This document shows positions 25,100-33,246 of a stretch of 64,000 nt of DNA, in pieces. Both the position numbers and the translations under genes were made by a program. Source of the stretch: UBA4421 sp002470275 (GTDB taxonomy: Bacteria > Pseudomonadota > Gammaproteobacteria > Pseudomonadales > Azotimanducaceae); the NCBI GenBank assembly GCA_913052345.1, contig CAJXDR010000010.1, positions 3,344 to 67,343 on the forward strand. The letters are read 5' to 3'. The notes under the pieces are model-generated. The model did no database searches. It saw only the letters and a program-made list of their open reading frames with translations, and was not told where the DNA came from. Position 1 is the first letter of the stretch. Every line of letters starts with the position of its first letter.

Positions 25100-26785
25100 A
25101 TGAACAAACGCCTGCTCGTCATCGTAGGTGTCGCCAGCCTGCTATTCGGTGGGTGGTACCTGGCAACCCCCAGGCTAGATGTGACCAGTGAACCGGCGGG
25201 TGCCGACGTGGTGCTGAATGGTCGGTGGGTTGGGCGCACGCCGCTTCAGGGGCACATTCTGGAAAGCGGACGCCTGGGTTTGCAGGTCGGTCATGCGCAG
25301 TTTGCACCCTACCAAGAGACCCTGGACGTCGAGCTAGGCGCGCGTATTCAGCGAAAGATCAAACTGGAACCTGGGGTGGGCCAGGTGCGGCTGCTCTCCA
25401 ATCCCCGAGAGGCCTGGGTAGAAATCGACGGGGAGCGACAGTCAGGCCTTACCCCAATGACTTTAGAACTCGCCTCGGGTCAATATCAGGTGACTATGGG
25501 CCGAGACGAGAGACGCGCTCAGCGTAAAACAGTCCTGGTCAAGGATGGAGCGGACCTAACGGTGAACTTAGAGCTTCCTCTCGAGCCCTACGGCAGCCTG
25601 CGCCTAGATATCAAACCTGCCGGAACCCGCGTGGAGCTGGTGGGCACGGGACTCGACTACCGACGGGGCATGCGGTTACCCATCGGCGAGTACCCCATTC
25701 GTGTCAGCAAGGCAGGCTACCAGAGTCAAAGCTTTCGCTTCAGGGTGCGCTATGGAGAAAATATCCGCCCGGTAACCCTGCTTCGGGACTACGCACCCCT
25801 TAGGGTTCGCGCTGAGCCGGATTCAGCACTGGTCGACGTTGTTTATTCAGAGCAGGGTAGTACCCACGTAAAACGCTATACCCCCAATATCAAGGTGCCT
25901 GTGGGTGCCGTTGAATTGCGAGTTCGGGCCATGGGGAGGCGCAGTGAGGTCAGACGCCTGAATGTGGGCAGCGCCGGGGCATCCCTGAATTTTCGGCTAG
26001 AGCCTCTGCTGGCGACGGCGGGGAGTGAGTTTGCGGATGCGTTGGCCCGGGGTGGGAATGGCCCAAGGATGGTGGTGATCCCGGCGGGAAGCTTCACTAT
26101 GGGCGACGACGCAGGTCCCATATCTGAGAGGCCTGCGCGAACGGTTCTCCTCAGCCAACCGTTTGCTGTATCCAAATATGAGATCAGTGTTCAGCAGATA
26201 CGCGATTATGCCCAGGCCACCGGCGTTCAGCTGAATGAGCAATTGGCGGCCCTGGCGCCTCAGGCCCCGGCGAGCAATATCAGCTATGAACAGGCTCAGG
26301 ACTATGCGCGGTGGTTAGAAGAGCAAACCGGCAGGCGCTACCGATTATTGACCGAGTCTGAATGGGAATATGTGGCCAGGGCGGGTAGCACCACGGCCTA
26401 TGCCTACGGAAACGACCCGAACAAGCTCTGTGAATACGGCAATATTGGCGACCTTACCGCGAAGCGCGCCTACCGGACCTGGGATGTCACCCCCTGTGAT
26501 GATGGCCGGCTGCGACCCGATGGCCGTGGCCAATACCGACCCAACGCTCTGGGCGTATACGACCTTTACGGCAATGTGGCTGAGTGGGTTGCGGAGTGTG
26601 GTATGCCCAGCTATGCCGAGGCCGGCGACGACGGTAGCGTCGTGATGACGGGCACTGAGTGTAGCTCCCACGGCTATCGAGGAGGCTCCTGGGATTCCTT
26701 GGCCATGGAGGCTAGCTCCACCTATCGGAACGTGTCTGCACGCGCCAGCGATGATCGCGGCATCCGACTGCTTGGCGAGCTTTAG
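25100..26785 (+). CDS. PEGA-domain protein with C-terminal FGE-sulfatase (SUMF1-like) domain
   Basis: A 561-residue membrane-anchored periplasmic protein. Residues 3-20 are a signal anchor (LLVIVGVASLLFGGWYLA). Four to five PEGA-like repeats follow (first: LDVTSEPAGADVVLNGRWVGRTPL; then VRLLSNPREAWVEIDGERQSGLTPM). From about residue 325 there is an FGE/SUMF1 fold: MVVIPAGSFTMGDD, YEISVQQIRDYAQATG, RRYRLLTESEWEYVARAG, YDLYGNVAEWVAECG and YRGGSWDS. Catalytic copper-binding cysteines of true formylglycine enzymes are not clearly in place (cysteines are few, some in the acidic loop), so a binding rather than catalytic role is likely. I start at ATG 25100 for the membrane anchor; longer starts at 24974 or 25064 overlap the divergent gene. 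Relatives work with serine/threonine kinases or envelope assembly; no such gene is here. Confidence 0.83.
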   Translation: MNKRLLVIVGVASLLFGGWYLATPRLDVTSEPAGADVVLNGRWVGRTPLQGHILESGRLGLQVGHAQFAPYQETLDVELGARIQRKIKLEPGVGQVRLLSNPREAWVEIDGERQSGLTPMTLELASGQYQVTMGRDERRAQRKTVLVKDGADLTVNLELPLEPYGSLRLDIKPAGTRVELVGTGLDYRRGMRLPIGEYPIRVSKAGYQSQSFRFRVRYGENIRPVTLLRDYAPLRVRAEPDSALVDVVYSEQGSTHVKRYTPNIKVPVGAVELRVRAMGRRSEVRRLNVGSAGASLNFRLEPLLATAGSEFADALARGGNGPRMVVIPAGSFTMGDDAGPISERPARTVLLSQPFAVSKYEISVQQIRDYAQATGVQLNEQLAALAPQAPASNISYEQAQDYARWLEEQTGRRYRLLTESEWEYVARAGSTTAYAYGNDPNKLCEYGNIGDLTAKRAYRTWDVTPCDDGRLRPDGRGQYRPNALGVYDLYGNVAEWVAECGMPSYAEAGDDGSVVMTGTECSSHGYRGGSWDSLAMEASSTYRNVSARASDDRGIRLLGEL

Positions 26786-26791
26786 AGGCCG

Positions 26792-27775
26792 TTAGGGGCT
26801 GGGGACATAGAGGTCACGTGCCTCAAGAAAGTCCGCATTATAAAGTCGCGACTGATATTTGCCCCCGCCGTCACAAAGGATCGTTACGATGGTATGCCCG
26901 GACCCCAGGGACTGAGCAATTTTCACGGCTGCCCCAAGGTTGATGCCGGAGCTTGATCCGAAAAACCAGCCGTCTTCCCGCAGCAGGCGGTAGCACATGT
27001 CTACCATTTCTTGGTCCGTTACCTGATAGGACGCGTCGACAACGGTGTCGCTGAGATTTTCTGTGATGCGCGAGTTACCGATGCCCTCGGTGATTGAGGG
27101 GCCGGGGCTCATGCTCGGCTCGCCCTGGGTCACCCAGTGATGGAGGGCGCTGCCCATGGGGTCAGCCAGGACGATCTGCACGGCTTCGCTCTGGGCCTTT
27201 AAGTAACGGGACACACCGGCCAGGGTGCCGCCGGTGCCGACGGCACAGGTAAAGGCATCCAGCTTGCCCTCGGTCTGCCGCCAAATTTCGGGTCCCGTAG
27301 ACTCAAAATGCGCCAGCCGGTTGGCGGTATTATCAAACTGGTTGGCCCAGATACCGTTGTTCAGCGTTGCCGCATAGCGCCCGGCCTGCTTCTGAAAGTT
27401 CATATCGTCGCGATAGGGCACGGTGGGGACCACGCGCACATCAGCGCCCAGGGTTTTTAGCAGATCGACTTTTTCTTGGCTTTGATTATCCGGCATGAAG
27501 ATCACGGTGTTGTAGCCGCGGCTATTGCAAACATGGGCGATGCCAATGCCCGTATTCCCGGCAGTACCCTCGACAACGGTACCGCCAGGCTTGAGTTCAC
27601 CCCTGGCTTCAGCGTCGTCAATGATCCAGAGCGCGGCTCGATCCTTCACCGAGCCGCCAGGGTTCATAAATTCCGCCTTGCCCAAAATCTCGCAGCCAGT
27701 CTCTCGAGAAAGGCTGTCCATACGAATGAGCGGCGTATTACCAATTGAACCTCTTAGTCCATCAACAACGGCCAT
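26792..27775 (-). CDS. Cysteine synthase family PLP enzyme
   Basis: Makes L-cysteine from O-acetylserine and sulfide (or is a close relative). A 327-residue fold-type II PLP protein with SIGNTPLIRM near the N-terminus, the PLP-lysine motif NPGGSVKDRAA, the substrate loop EGTAGNTGIG, the phosphate-binding loop VGTGGTLAG, and SSSGINLGAA late in the chain. I start at ATG 27775 (MAVVDGLRG) with AGAAGGATC before it; the 40-residue upstream extension is not protein-like. EGTAGNTGIG (not EPTSGNTG) marks it off from CysK/CysM and resembles the longer cysteine synthase branch, so another beta-replacement substrate is possible. Confidence 0.9.
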   Translation of the reverse strand: MAVVDGLRGSIGNTPLIRMDSLSRETGCEILGKAEFMNPGGSVKDRAALWIIDDAEARGELKPGGTVVEGTAGNTGIGIAHVCNSRGYNTVIFMPDNQSQEKVDLLKTLGADVRVVPTVPYRDDMNFQKQAGRYAATLNNGIWANQFDNTANRLAHFESTGPEIWRQTEGKLDAFTCAVGTGGTLAGVSRYLKAQSEAVQIVLADPMGSALHHWVTQGEPSMSPGPSITEGIGNSRITENLSDTVVDASYQVTDQEMVDMCYRLLREDGWFFGSSSGINLGAAVKIAQSLGSGHTIVTILCDGGGKYQSRLYNADFLEARDLYVPSP

Positions 27776-27931
27776 AGTGATCCTTCTGTAGATTTGGGTC
27801 GGCAGTTTAGGCATGACGCCGTTATTGAGCAAACGGCAGAGCGGCCCGGGTGAAACAGGAAAGATGAGGATCAAATGGTATTCCGAATCCTGCATGGGTA
27901 GTCTTTGGCGGACAGCTTAAGAGGAGAGGAT

Positions 27932-29092
27932 ATGCAGCAGTTGTCAGAGGCCGAGCACCAGCGCGTGGCTAGTGCAGGGTTGTCCATTGAGAAAGTGGCG
28001 CAGCTTCTGCAGCGAGCGGGTCAGGAGGTTCGTGAGGGGTTGCTGCCTGCAGCACAAATCGCCATGGCCCATCAAGGAGAGGTACTTTTTCAGCGCAGTT
28101 TTGGTACGGCGACGGATACGTCCCTGACCTGCATTTTTTCAGCTACCAAGGCCATCACCTCAGCGGCTGCATGGTTACTGCTTCAGGAGGGCAAGTTGTC
28201 CGAGGCTGAGCGGGTTGGGGATATTGTTGAGGGGTTTCTTGATAACGGCAAGGAGGCCGTAACCGTAGAGCAGCTTTTCACCCACACCGCCGGGTTTCCC
28301 AGCGCGCCCTTTGCGCCCGCGGATTGGGATGACAGGTCGGCGCGTTATGCGCGCTTTCGGCGCTGGCACCTAAACTGGCCCCCCGGTGATCGATTCGAAT
28401 ATCACCCTTCATCTTCCATGTGGGTTGTCGCTGATATTATCGAGCAACGCAGCGGGATGGGATTTCGTGAATTTGTGAGAGAAAGGATCATCCAACCCCT
28501 GGGTTTGGGGCATTTATTTGTTGGCCTACCAGAATCTGAGCAACATCGAGCGCTGGCTTGCGAGCACGTGGGCGAGCCCTTGGGTCCTGAGGATTATCGT
28601 CGGCTCGGGATGCCGGTGCCGCCAAAAACAGAGGTCACGGAAGAGGCCATCTTGAGCTTTAACCGTCCTGAGATACGTGCGGTTGGGTCGCCAGGAGGGG
28701 GTGGATTTGCTAACGCCGCTTCCCTGGCGCTCTTTCATCAAGCCCTGTTACATGGTGGATTGCAGGGTACCCAGCTGTGGGAGGCGACAACCCTGGCCAA
28801 CGCAAAACGCATACGCTCTGGTCAACTCACCGATCCCGTATACAAAAAGCTCGCGAATCGCGCCTTGGGTCTGATCATTAGCGGGGACGACAGCCGAAGC
28901 TTTCGGGGTTTCGGCAAAACCAATTCGCCAGCTGCCTTTGGGCACAACGGTGCCGGCGGACAGCTTGCCTGGACGGACCCTGCCTCCGGCCTGAGTCTGG
29001 TTTATTTGACGCCAGGTCATGACAGAAACAGCATTCGCCAGGGCAGGAGAGGGGTGGCCATCAGCAGTTTGGCGGGGGAGTGCATGGCATGA
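27932..29092 (+). CDS. Serine hydrolase, class C beta-lactamase / esterase fold
   Basis: A 386-residue hydrolase. The nucleophile motif S70-x-x-K73 (FSATKAITS) is clear; Tyr of the second motif is in EYHPSSSM; the third motif HNG/HxG is GHNGAGGQL. No signal peptide is seen, so it is likely a cytosolic esterase, peptidase or amidase rather than a true beta-lactamase. ATG 27932 has AAGAGGAGAGG just upstream. Its TGA overlaps the next ATG (ATGA at 29089-29092), so it is coupled to the exported M20 hydrolase. Confidence 0.87.
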   Translation: MQQLSEAEHQRVASAGLSIEKVAQLLQRAGQEVREGLLPAAQIAMAHQGEVLFQRSFGTATDTSLTCIFSATKAITSAAAWLLLQEGKLSEAERVGDIVEGFLDNGKEAVTVEQLFTHTAGFPSAPFAPADWDDRSARYARFRRWHLNWPPGDRFEYHPSSSMWVVADIIEQRSGMGFREFVRERIIQPLGLGHLFVGLPESEQHRALACEHVGEPLGPEDYRRLGMPVPPKTEVTEEAILSFNRPEIRAVGSPGGGGFANAASLALFHQALLHGGLQGTQLWEATTLANAKRIRSGQLTDPVYKKLANRALGLIISGDDSRSFRGFGKTNSPAAFGHNGAGGQLAWTDPASGLSLVYLTPGHDRNSIRQGRRGVAISSLAGECMA

Positions 29093-30561
29093 CCTGGACA
29101 CGAGCGACGGTAGGGCTCTGGATGAGTGCGATTCTAGGCATTGTTCCTGGGCCTGTCTGGGCGGGGCATCACTTATCCAGTGCCTCGCCTCCGGGGGATG
29201 CGTCCGACCGCGTGATTCCCTTTGTGGTAGGCCTGCGCGATCCGGCAACGGACATGGCGCAACAGATGTGGGAGTTGGCCGAGCTGGGCTACCAGGAATA
29301 TGAAAGCAGCGCCCTGCTTCAGCGTTACCTGGCCGCCAACGGTTTTGTGGTGACCGCTGGCGTAGCCGATATCCCAACGGCCTTTGTTGCAACTTATGGC
29401 AGTGACGGGCCGAATATCGCCATTCTGGCAGAATTCGACGCCCTGCCGGGCTTGAGTCAGTTGCCGGAACCGCGTCGTACTCCGCTAACCGATGGGGCGC
29501 CTGGACATGCCTGCGGCCATCATCTGTTTGGTGCCGCATCCACCACGGCCGCCGTGGCGCTGGCCCGGTGGCTGGCTGAAGAGGAGATCAGCGCCAAGAT
29601 CACCTTAGTGGGCACCCCGGCGGAGGAGGGGGGCTCGGGCAAGGTCTATCTGGTACGGGCCGGGATCTTCGATGATGTGGACATTGTGCTGCACTGGCAT
29701 CCTGGAGACGTTAATTCAGCGTCCCCCAGCACCTCCACGGCCAACAAGAGTGGGCGCTTCACGTTCACGGGACGGGCTGCCCATGCGGCGTCGGCACCAG
29801 ATCGAGGTCGCAGCGCTCTGGACGGCGTTGAAGCCATGAATTTTATGGTGAATATGATGCGCGAACACATCCCCCAGGAGAGCCGCATTCACTATGTGAT
29901 TACGAACGGGGGCGACGCGCCGAACATCGTGCCCGAAACAGCCCAGGTCTATTATTACGTCAGGCATCCGGACAAGGATCAGGCGGCAGCCCTATTTGAT
30001 CGAGTGGCGCTCGTGGCTAAGGCAGCGGCCCTGGGCAGCGCCACCGAGGTGGACATCGAAGTCATGCACGGCAACTATCCGCTACTACCCAACGAAACCC
30101 TTGCCCGACTTGTTCATAATAACTTTAGAGAGATAGGCGGCATTAGCTACAACGCTGAAGAGCGTCGTTTCGCTCAAAAAATTCAAGAGACGCTGCCCAA
30201 GGTGCGATATGCCTTGGGGTCTGAGCAAGACATCGCGCCCTTTCAGTTCCGCCAAGGCATGGGCTCTACGGATGTTGGGGACGTCAGCTGGCTTGTCCCA
30301 ACCGTGGGTTTTACCACTGCCTCTTGGGTGCCGGGTACGCCTGCCCATAGCTGGCAGGCGGTGGCCGCTGGAGGCATGTCTATCGGGCATAAGGGCATGA
30401 TGCTGGCGGCAAAGCTGTTGGCCAAGACAGGTGCTCAGCTTGCGCTTTCTCCCAAGGTGATTCAGCGCGCCCAGGTGGAGCTAGAGCGGCGCCAGGGGCC
30501 CAATTTCCGCTACCAAGCGCTGCTCGGGGACCGAGCCCCACCCCTGGACTATCGTCGCTGA
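29089..30561 (+). CDS. Exported M20-family metallo-amidohydrolase
   Basis: A 490-residue zinc peptidase/amidohydrolase of the AbgB/IAA-amino-acid-hydrolase type. It has an N-terminal signal peptide (WTRATVGLWMSAILGIVPGPVWAG) and would act in the periplasm. Metal and catalytic marks: GHACGHHLFGAA, EEGGSGK, HWHPGD, plus the dimerisation domain (SGRFTFTGRAAHAASAPDRGRSALDG). It hydrolyses an amide between an acyl or aryl group and an amino acid. ATG 29089 overlaps the upstream stop and has GGGGGAG at suitable distance. A dehydrogenase gene follows two bases after its stop, so the three genes form one transcription unit. Confidence 0.9.
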   Translation: MTWTRATVGLWMSAILGIVPGPVWAGHHLSSASPPGDASDRVIPFVVGLRDPATDMAQQMWELAELGYQEYESSALLQRYLAANGFVVTAGVADIPTAFVATYGSDGPNIAILAEFDALPGLSQLPEPRRTPLTDGAPGHACGHHLFGAASTTAAVALARWLAEEEISAKITLVGTPAEEGGSGKVYLVRAGIFDDVDIVLHWHPGDVNSASPSTSTANKSGRFTFTGRAAHAASAPDRGRSALDGVEAMNFMVNMMREHIPQESRIHYVITNGGDAPNIVPETAQVYYYVRHPDKDQAAALFDRVALVAKAAALGSATEVDIEVMHGNYPLLPNETLARLVHNNFREIGGISYNAEERRFAQKIQETLPKVRYALGSEQDIAPFQFRQGMGSTDVGDVSWLVPTVGFTTASWVPGTPAHSWQAVAAGGMSIGHKGMMLAAKLLAKTGAQLALSPKVIQRAQVELERRQGPNFRYQALLGDRAPPLDYRR

Positions 30562-30563
30562 TC

Positions 30564-31400
30564 ATGCGTCTGGGCATTCTGCATCCCGGCGCCATGGGGG
30601 CCAGCGTAGGCAAGTGTTTGTTGACTAATGGCCATGAGGTGGGGTGGGTCAGCCAAGGGCGCAGTCCTGCTAGCGTGCAGCGTGCTGCGGCCTTCCAGCC
30701 GTTTAAAAATATGGATGAGATTGCCGCCTGGGCTGACGGTCTGATTAGCGTCTGTCCACCCCATGCGGCCCTGGAGGTCGCTCAGGCCGTCCACGCAACC
30801 GGCTATCAGGGACTCTTTGTGGACGCGAACGCCATCGCGCCGTCCACGGCGCTCAGGGTTGCTGAAACCCTAGGCCTCAGCGCCCACGTGGACGGTGGCA
30901 TTATTGGTCCACCCCCACAGGAGCGGAACACGACCCGCCTCTATCTTTCCGGTCAGCACGCGGCGCTAATTGCGGATTGGTTTCAAGGCAGTGCGCTGGT
31001 TGCCGTCGTCATAGAGCCCGAGGGCAGCGATGACAGTCATGTCGCCGCGTCTGTTTTGAAAATGGCTTATGCGGCCTACACTAAGGGTTCGGCCGCGCTG
31101 TTGCTGTTGGTGAATGCCCTGGCGGCATCTGGTGGAGTGCTGACTGCGCTGCAGACAGAGTGGCATCGCTCTCAGCCAGGGCTGGTAGACCGATCTGAGG
31201 CAACTGCCGCCATGGTCTCAGGCAAGGCATGGCGCTTCGTCGGCGAAATGTACGAGATTAGCGAGACCGCCAGTGCGGCGGGATTACCCGATCAGTTTCA
31301 CGTTGGTGCGGCGGAGGTTTTTGAGCGCCTGGCACATTTTAAGGATTTACCGCCTCAGACATTGGCCCAAATTTTAGAGACTCTAGCCACACCTAAGTGA
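30564..31400 (+). CDS. NAD(P)-binding dehydrogenase, 6-phosphogluconate-dehydrogenase-like (DUF1932 type)
   Basis: A 278-residue protein with an N-terminal Rossmann domain (MRLGILHPGAMGASVGKCL), a segment FVDANAIAPSTA with the substrate-binding region, DGGIIGPPP, and a C-terminal helical domain with KMAYAAYTKGSAALLLLVNALA (catalytic Lys region of beta-hydroxyacid dehydrogenases). It is related to beta-hydroxyacid dehydrogenases / imine reductases, and the C-terminal part fits the DUF1932 group. ATG 30564 lies two bases after the M20 gene stop, so translational coupling is likely. It may reduce or oxidise the acid released by the hydrolases upstream; the substrate is unknown. Confidence 0.82.
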   Translation: MRLGILHPGAMGASVGKCLLTNGHEVGWVSQGRSPASVQRAAAFQPFKNMDEIAAWADGLISVCPPHAALEVAQAVHATGYQGLFVDANAIAPSTALRVAETLGLSAHVDGGIIGPPPQERNTTRLYLSGQHAALIADWFQGSALVAVVIEPEGSDDSHVAASVLKMAYAAYTKGSAALLLLVNALAASGGVLTALQTEWHRSQPGLVDRSEATAAMVSGKAWRFVGEMYEISETASAAGLPDQFHVGAAEVFERLAHFKDLPPQTLAQILETLATPK

Positions 31401-32079
31401 GCTGTCCGCTCCCGGCATGAAGGGTACTCAAAACGTGAGCATTGTCGTTAAACGCTCGCACCTTGATAACGTCGTCTAGCATCACAATTCTGCTAATTGA
31501 GCCATTGTCCGCGCCATTGAAGGCGAAGGGCCTGGCACCGCTAGCGTGGGCGAGAATATGGCCGATAACGCCGCCGTGAACGACCGCGACGACCTTTTCG
31601 TCCCGGTGAGCGCTATGAATACGGGTGAGCCCCGCCATGACGCGTTGATTCAGGGTATCCCAGCTCTCGGCGCCCGGAATAACGTCCCACCGCTGTTCCG
31701 ACTGCAGTTGCAGGAAAACCGGGTCTTGGGCAGCTGCCTTCATGCGCAGCAGGCCTCCCTCCCATTCACCCAGACAAACTTCTCGCAGCTCGCTTTCGAT
31801 GTTGATGGAGAGCCCTAGGTGTTGCGCAAGCGGTTGCGCTGTCTGGGTGGTCCGCCGCAGGGTGGTGGCATAGATGGCCGAGATGGTCTCATGTCGCAGC
31901 CGTTCCCCCACAAGCGTCGCTTGAACTTCGCCGTTAAGGTGTAGTTCTGGGTCGCCATGACCCGCCACAAGCGGGAACGGATCGTCCGCCGATGCTGGCC
32001 TGGATTCGCCGTGACGCACCAGAATGATTTCTGTCGCGCCAGCAGGTGGCTGATAGCTATGCTGCCGATACTGGGTCAT
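31393..32079 (-). CDS. Histidine phosphatase family protein (phosphoglycerate mutase-like)
   Basis: A 228-residue cytosolic phosphatase. It has the catalytic LVRHGES motif near residue 22 and a second histidine in VVHGGVIGHI, with ATTLRRTTQTAQPLAQHLG and ELREVCLGEWEGG (catalytic Glu) between. This fits the broad-specificity phosphatase/CobC-like branch. I start at ATG 32079 (MTQYRQHSY) with AGGGAGCG upstream; the longer frame overlaps the next gene's 3' end. The 3' end overlaps the convergent dehydrogenase by 8 bp. Confidence 0.9.
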   Translation of the reverse strand: MTQYRQHSYQPPAGATEIILVRHGESRPASADDPFPLVAGHGDPELHLNGEVQATLVGERLRHETISAIYATTLRRTTQTAQPLAQHLGLSINIESELREVCLGEWEGGLLRMKAAAQDPVFLQLQSEQRWDVIPGAESWDTLNQRVMAGLTRIHSAHRDEKVVAVVHGGVIGHILAHASGARPFAFNGADNGSISRIVMLDDVIKVRAFNDNAHVLSTLHAGSGQLT

Positions 32080-32122
32080 GGACACGCTCCCTGGTCTTGT
32101 TGATCGCTCGCCCTGGGGTGTC

Positions 32123-32419
32123 TTAGGCGCGGGTGCCCTGGAATTCGGCGTTACCAAAACTGCCGAGCTTCACGCTGCCGCTGATTTCATCACCGCTCAC
32201 CGTTGCAGAAAACTCCAGGGTCATGGTCATGGGCGAAGTCAGGGAGACCTGCCACTGCAGCTGATCGCCGTCGACGCTGCCCTGTTCAATTTCCGCGTCC
32301 CCTGCGGTGCCGGTCAGGCGTCCGGTCAGCACACTCCCCTGGGTAACAAAGCTGAAGGTGCCCTGTTGTTCGCCCATGGGGCTTTTGGTAATTACATTCC
32401 AGTTTCCATCAACCGACAT
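32123..32419 (-). CDS. Small beta-rich protein of unknown function
   Basis: A 98-residue protein beginning MSVDGNWNVITKSPMGEQQGTF, with alternating polar/hydrophobic strands and recurrent G-x-(I/V/L) patterns that suggest a small beta-barrel or lipocalin-like sheet. There is no signal peptide. ATG 32419 has a strong GAGGAGAGG site. It resembles short proteins I have seen next to various metabolic genes in marine bacteria, but I cannot name a family. It lies 43 bp upstream of the phosphatase gene and may be cotranscribed with it; it is divergent from the EIQT-type protein. Confidence 0.75.
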   Translation of the reverse strand: MSVDGNWNVITKSPMGEQQGTFSFVTQGSVLTGRLTGTAGDAEIEQGSVDGDQLQWQVSLTSPMTMTLEFSATVSGDEISGSVKLGSFGNAEFQGTRA

Positions 32420-32523
32420 TATCCTCTCCTCAGAACTTTTTTTGTCAGTATGACATAGGCCTAAATGACGATACACAACCGATGCGATCACTGGATAGGT
32501 TCGGCGGCGCGGCGCCAACGCCC

Positions 32524-33246
32524 ATGACTGAGGAACAAACGACAGCGCGGTCCGATATAGGTGTTCTGAATGAGGGGGCGCTGCATCGCGCGCTCAAGGC
32601 GCATTATCTTCAAGGGCACGGTGAAGCAGAGGTGCCCTTGGGCAATCACGTTGCAGACGTGATCCGCGACGGTGTGATCTATGAGATTCAAACCTCCAGC
32701 TTTAGCGGCCTTCGCAGCAAGATGCAGGCATTGGTCGAGCAGCGCCCGGTGGTGCTCGTCCACCCCATCGCTGGGAACAAGACGCTGTTACAGCTTCGAG
32801 AGGGGCTGGAGGGGGAGGTAACACGGCGACGATCTCCAAAGCACGGCCGGCTGACGGATATCCTCGGCCAGCTGGTCTATCTCCCTGAGCTCTTGAGCCA
32901 TCACAACTTTTCTGTTGAAGCGGTGTTAATCGATGAGGAGGAACTCAGGGAGTTTGATCCCAAAGCTCGGAGAGGTCGCGGAGGTTGGCGGCGACGGGGT
33001 CGTCATCTGGTCTCGATCCGGGATACGCTGCGGATCACCGGCGCGGCGGACATCTGGCGATTGTTGTCCAAGGAGCCTGAGCAACCCTTTACCACGGCGG
33101 ATTTGGCTAAATGCCTGGGCCGCTCGAGGGGGCTTGCCCAGCAAATGGCCTACTGTCTGCGTCAAATGGAGCACATTGAGGTGTGCGGAAAGCAGGGGAA
33201 TGCACTGCTTTATCAGCGTCCGGTGGATCGTCCCGAGTCAACCTAG
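32524..33246 (+). CDS. PD-(D/E)xK-nuclease-like protein with C-terminal winged helix (EIQT type)
   Basis: A 240-residue protein. The N-terminal half reads NEGALHRALKAHY, EAEVPLGNHVADVIRDGVIYEIQTSSFSGLRSKMQALVEQRPVVLVHPI. The D-(x)n-EIQT pattern looks like the active-site core of the PD-(D/E)xK superfamily with a Gln in place of the usual Lys (or Lys shifted onto the following helix, SK). The middle is basic (RRGRGGWRRRGRHLV). The C-terminal part (FTTADLAKCLGRSRGLAQQMAYCLRQMEHIEV) looks like a winged helix-turn-helix. I choose ATG 32524; ATG 32482 is also possible. This family (DUF8091-like) has no known activity; a DNA-repair or defence role is possible but unproven. The stop overlaps the convergent EamA gene by 4 bp. 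Confidence 0.7.
   Translation: MTEEQTTARSDIGVLNEGALHRALKAHYLQGHGEAEVPLGNHVADVIRDGVIYEIQTSSFSGLRSKMQALVEQRPVVLVHPIAGNKTLLQLREGLEGEVTRRRSPKHGRLTDILGQLVYLPELLSHHNFSVEAVLIDEEELREFDPKARRGRGGWRRRGRHLVSIRDTLRITGAADIWRLLSKEPEQPFTTADLAKCLGRSRGLAQQMAYCLRQMEHIEVCGKQGNALLYQRPVDRPEST

Noticed and set aside
28748..29539. 263-codon minus-strand frame across the serine hydrolase-M20 junction.
   Set aside because: Composition is Arg/Pro/Ser-rich as expected of antisense to GC-rich genes; both plus-strand genes are well supported.
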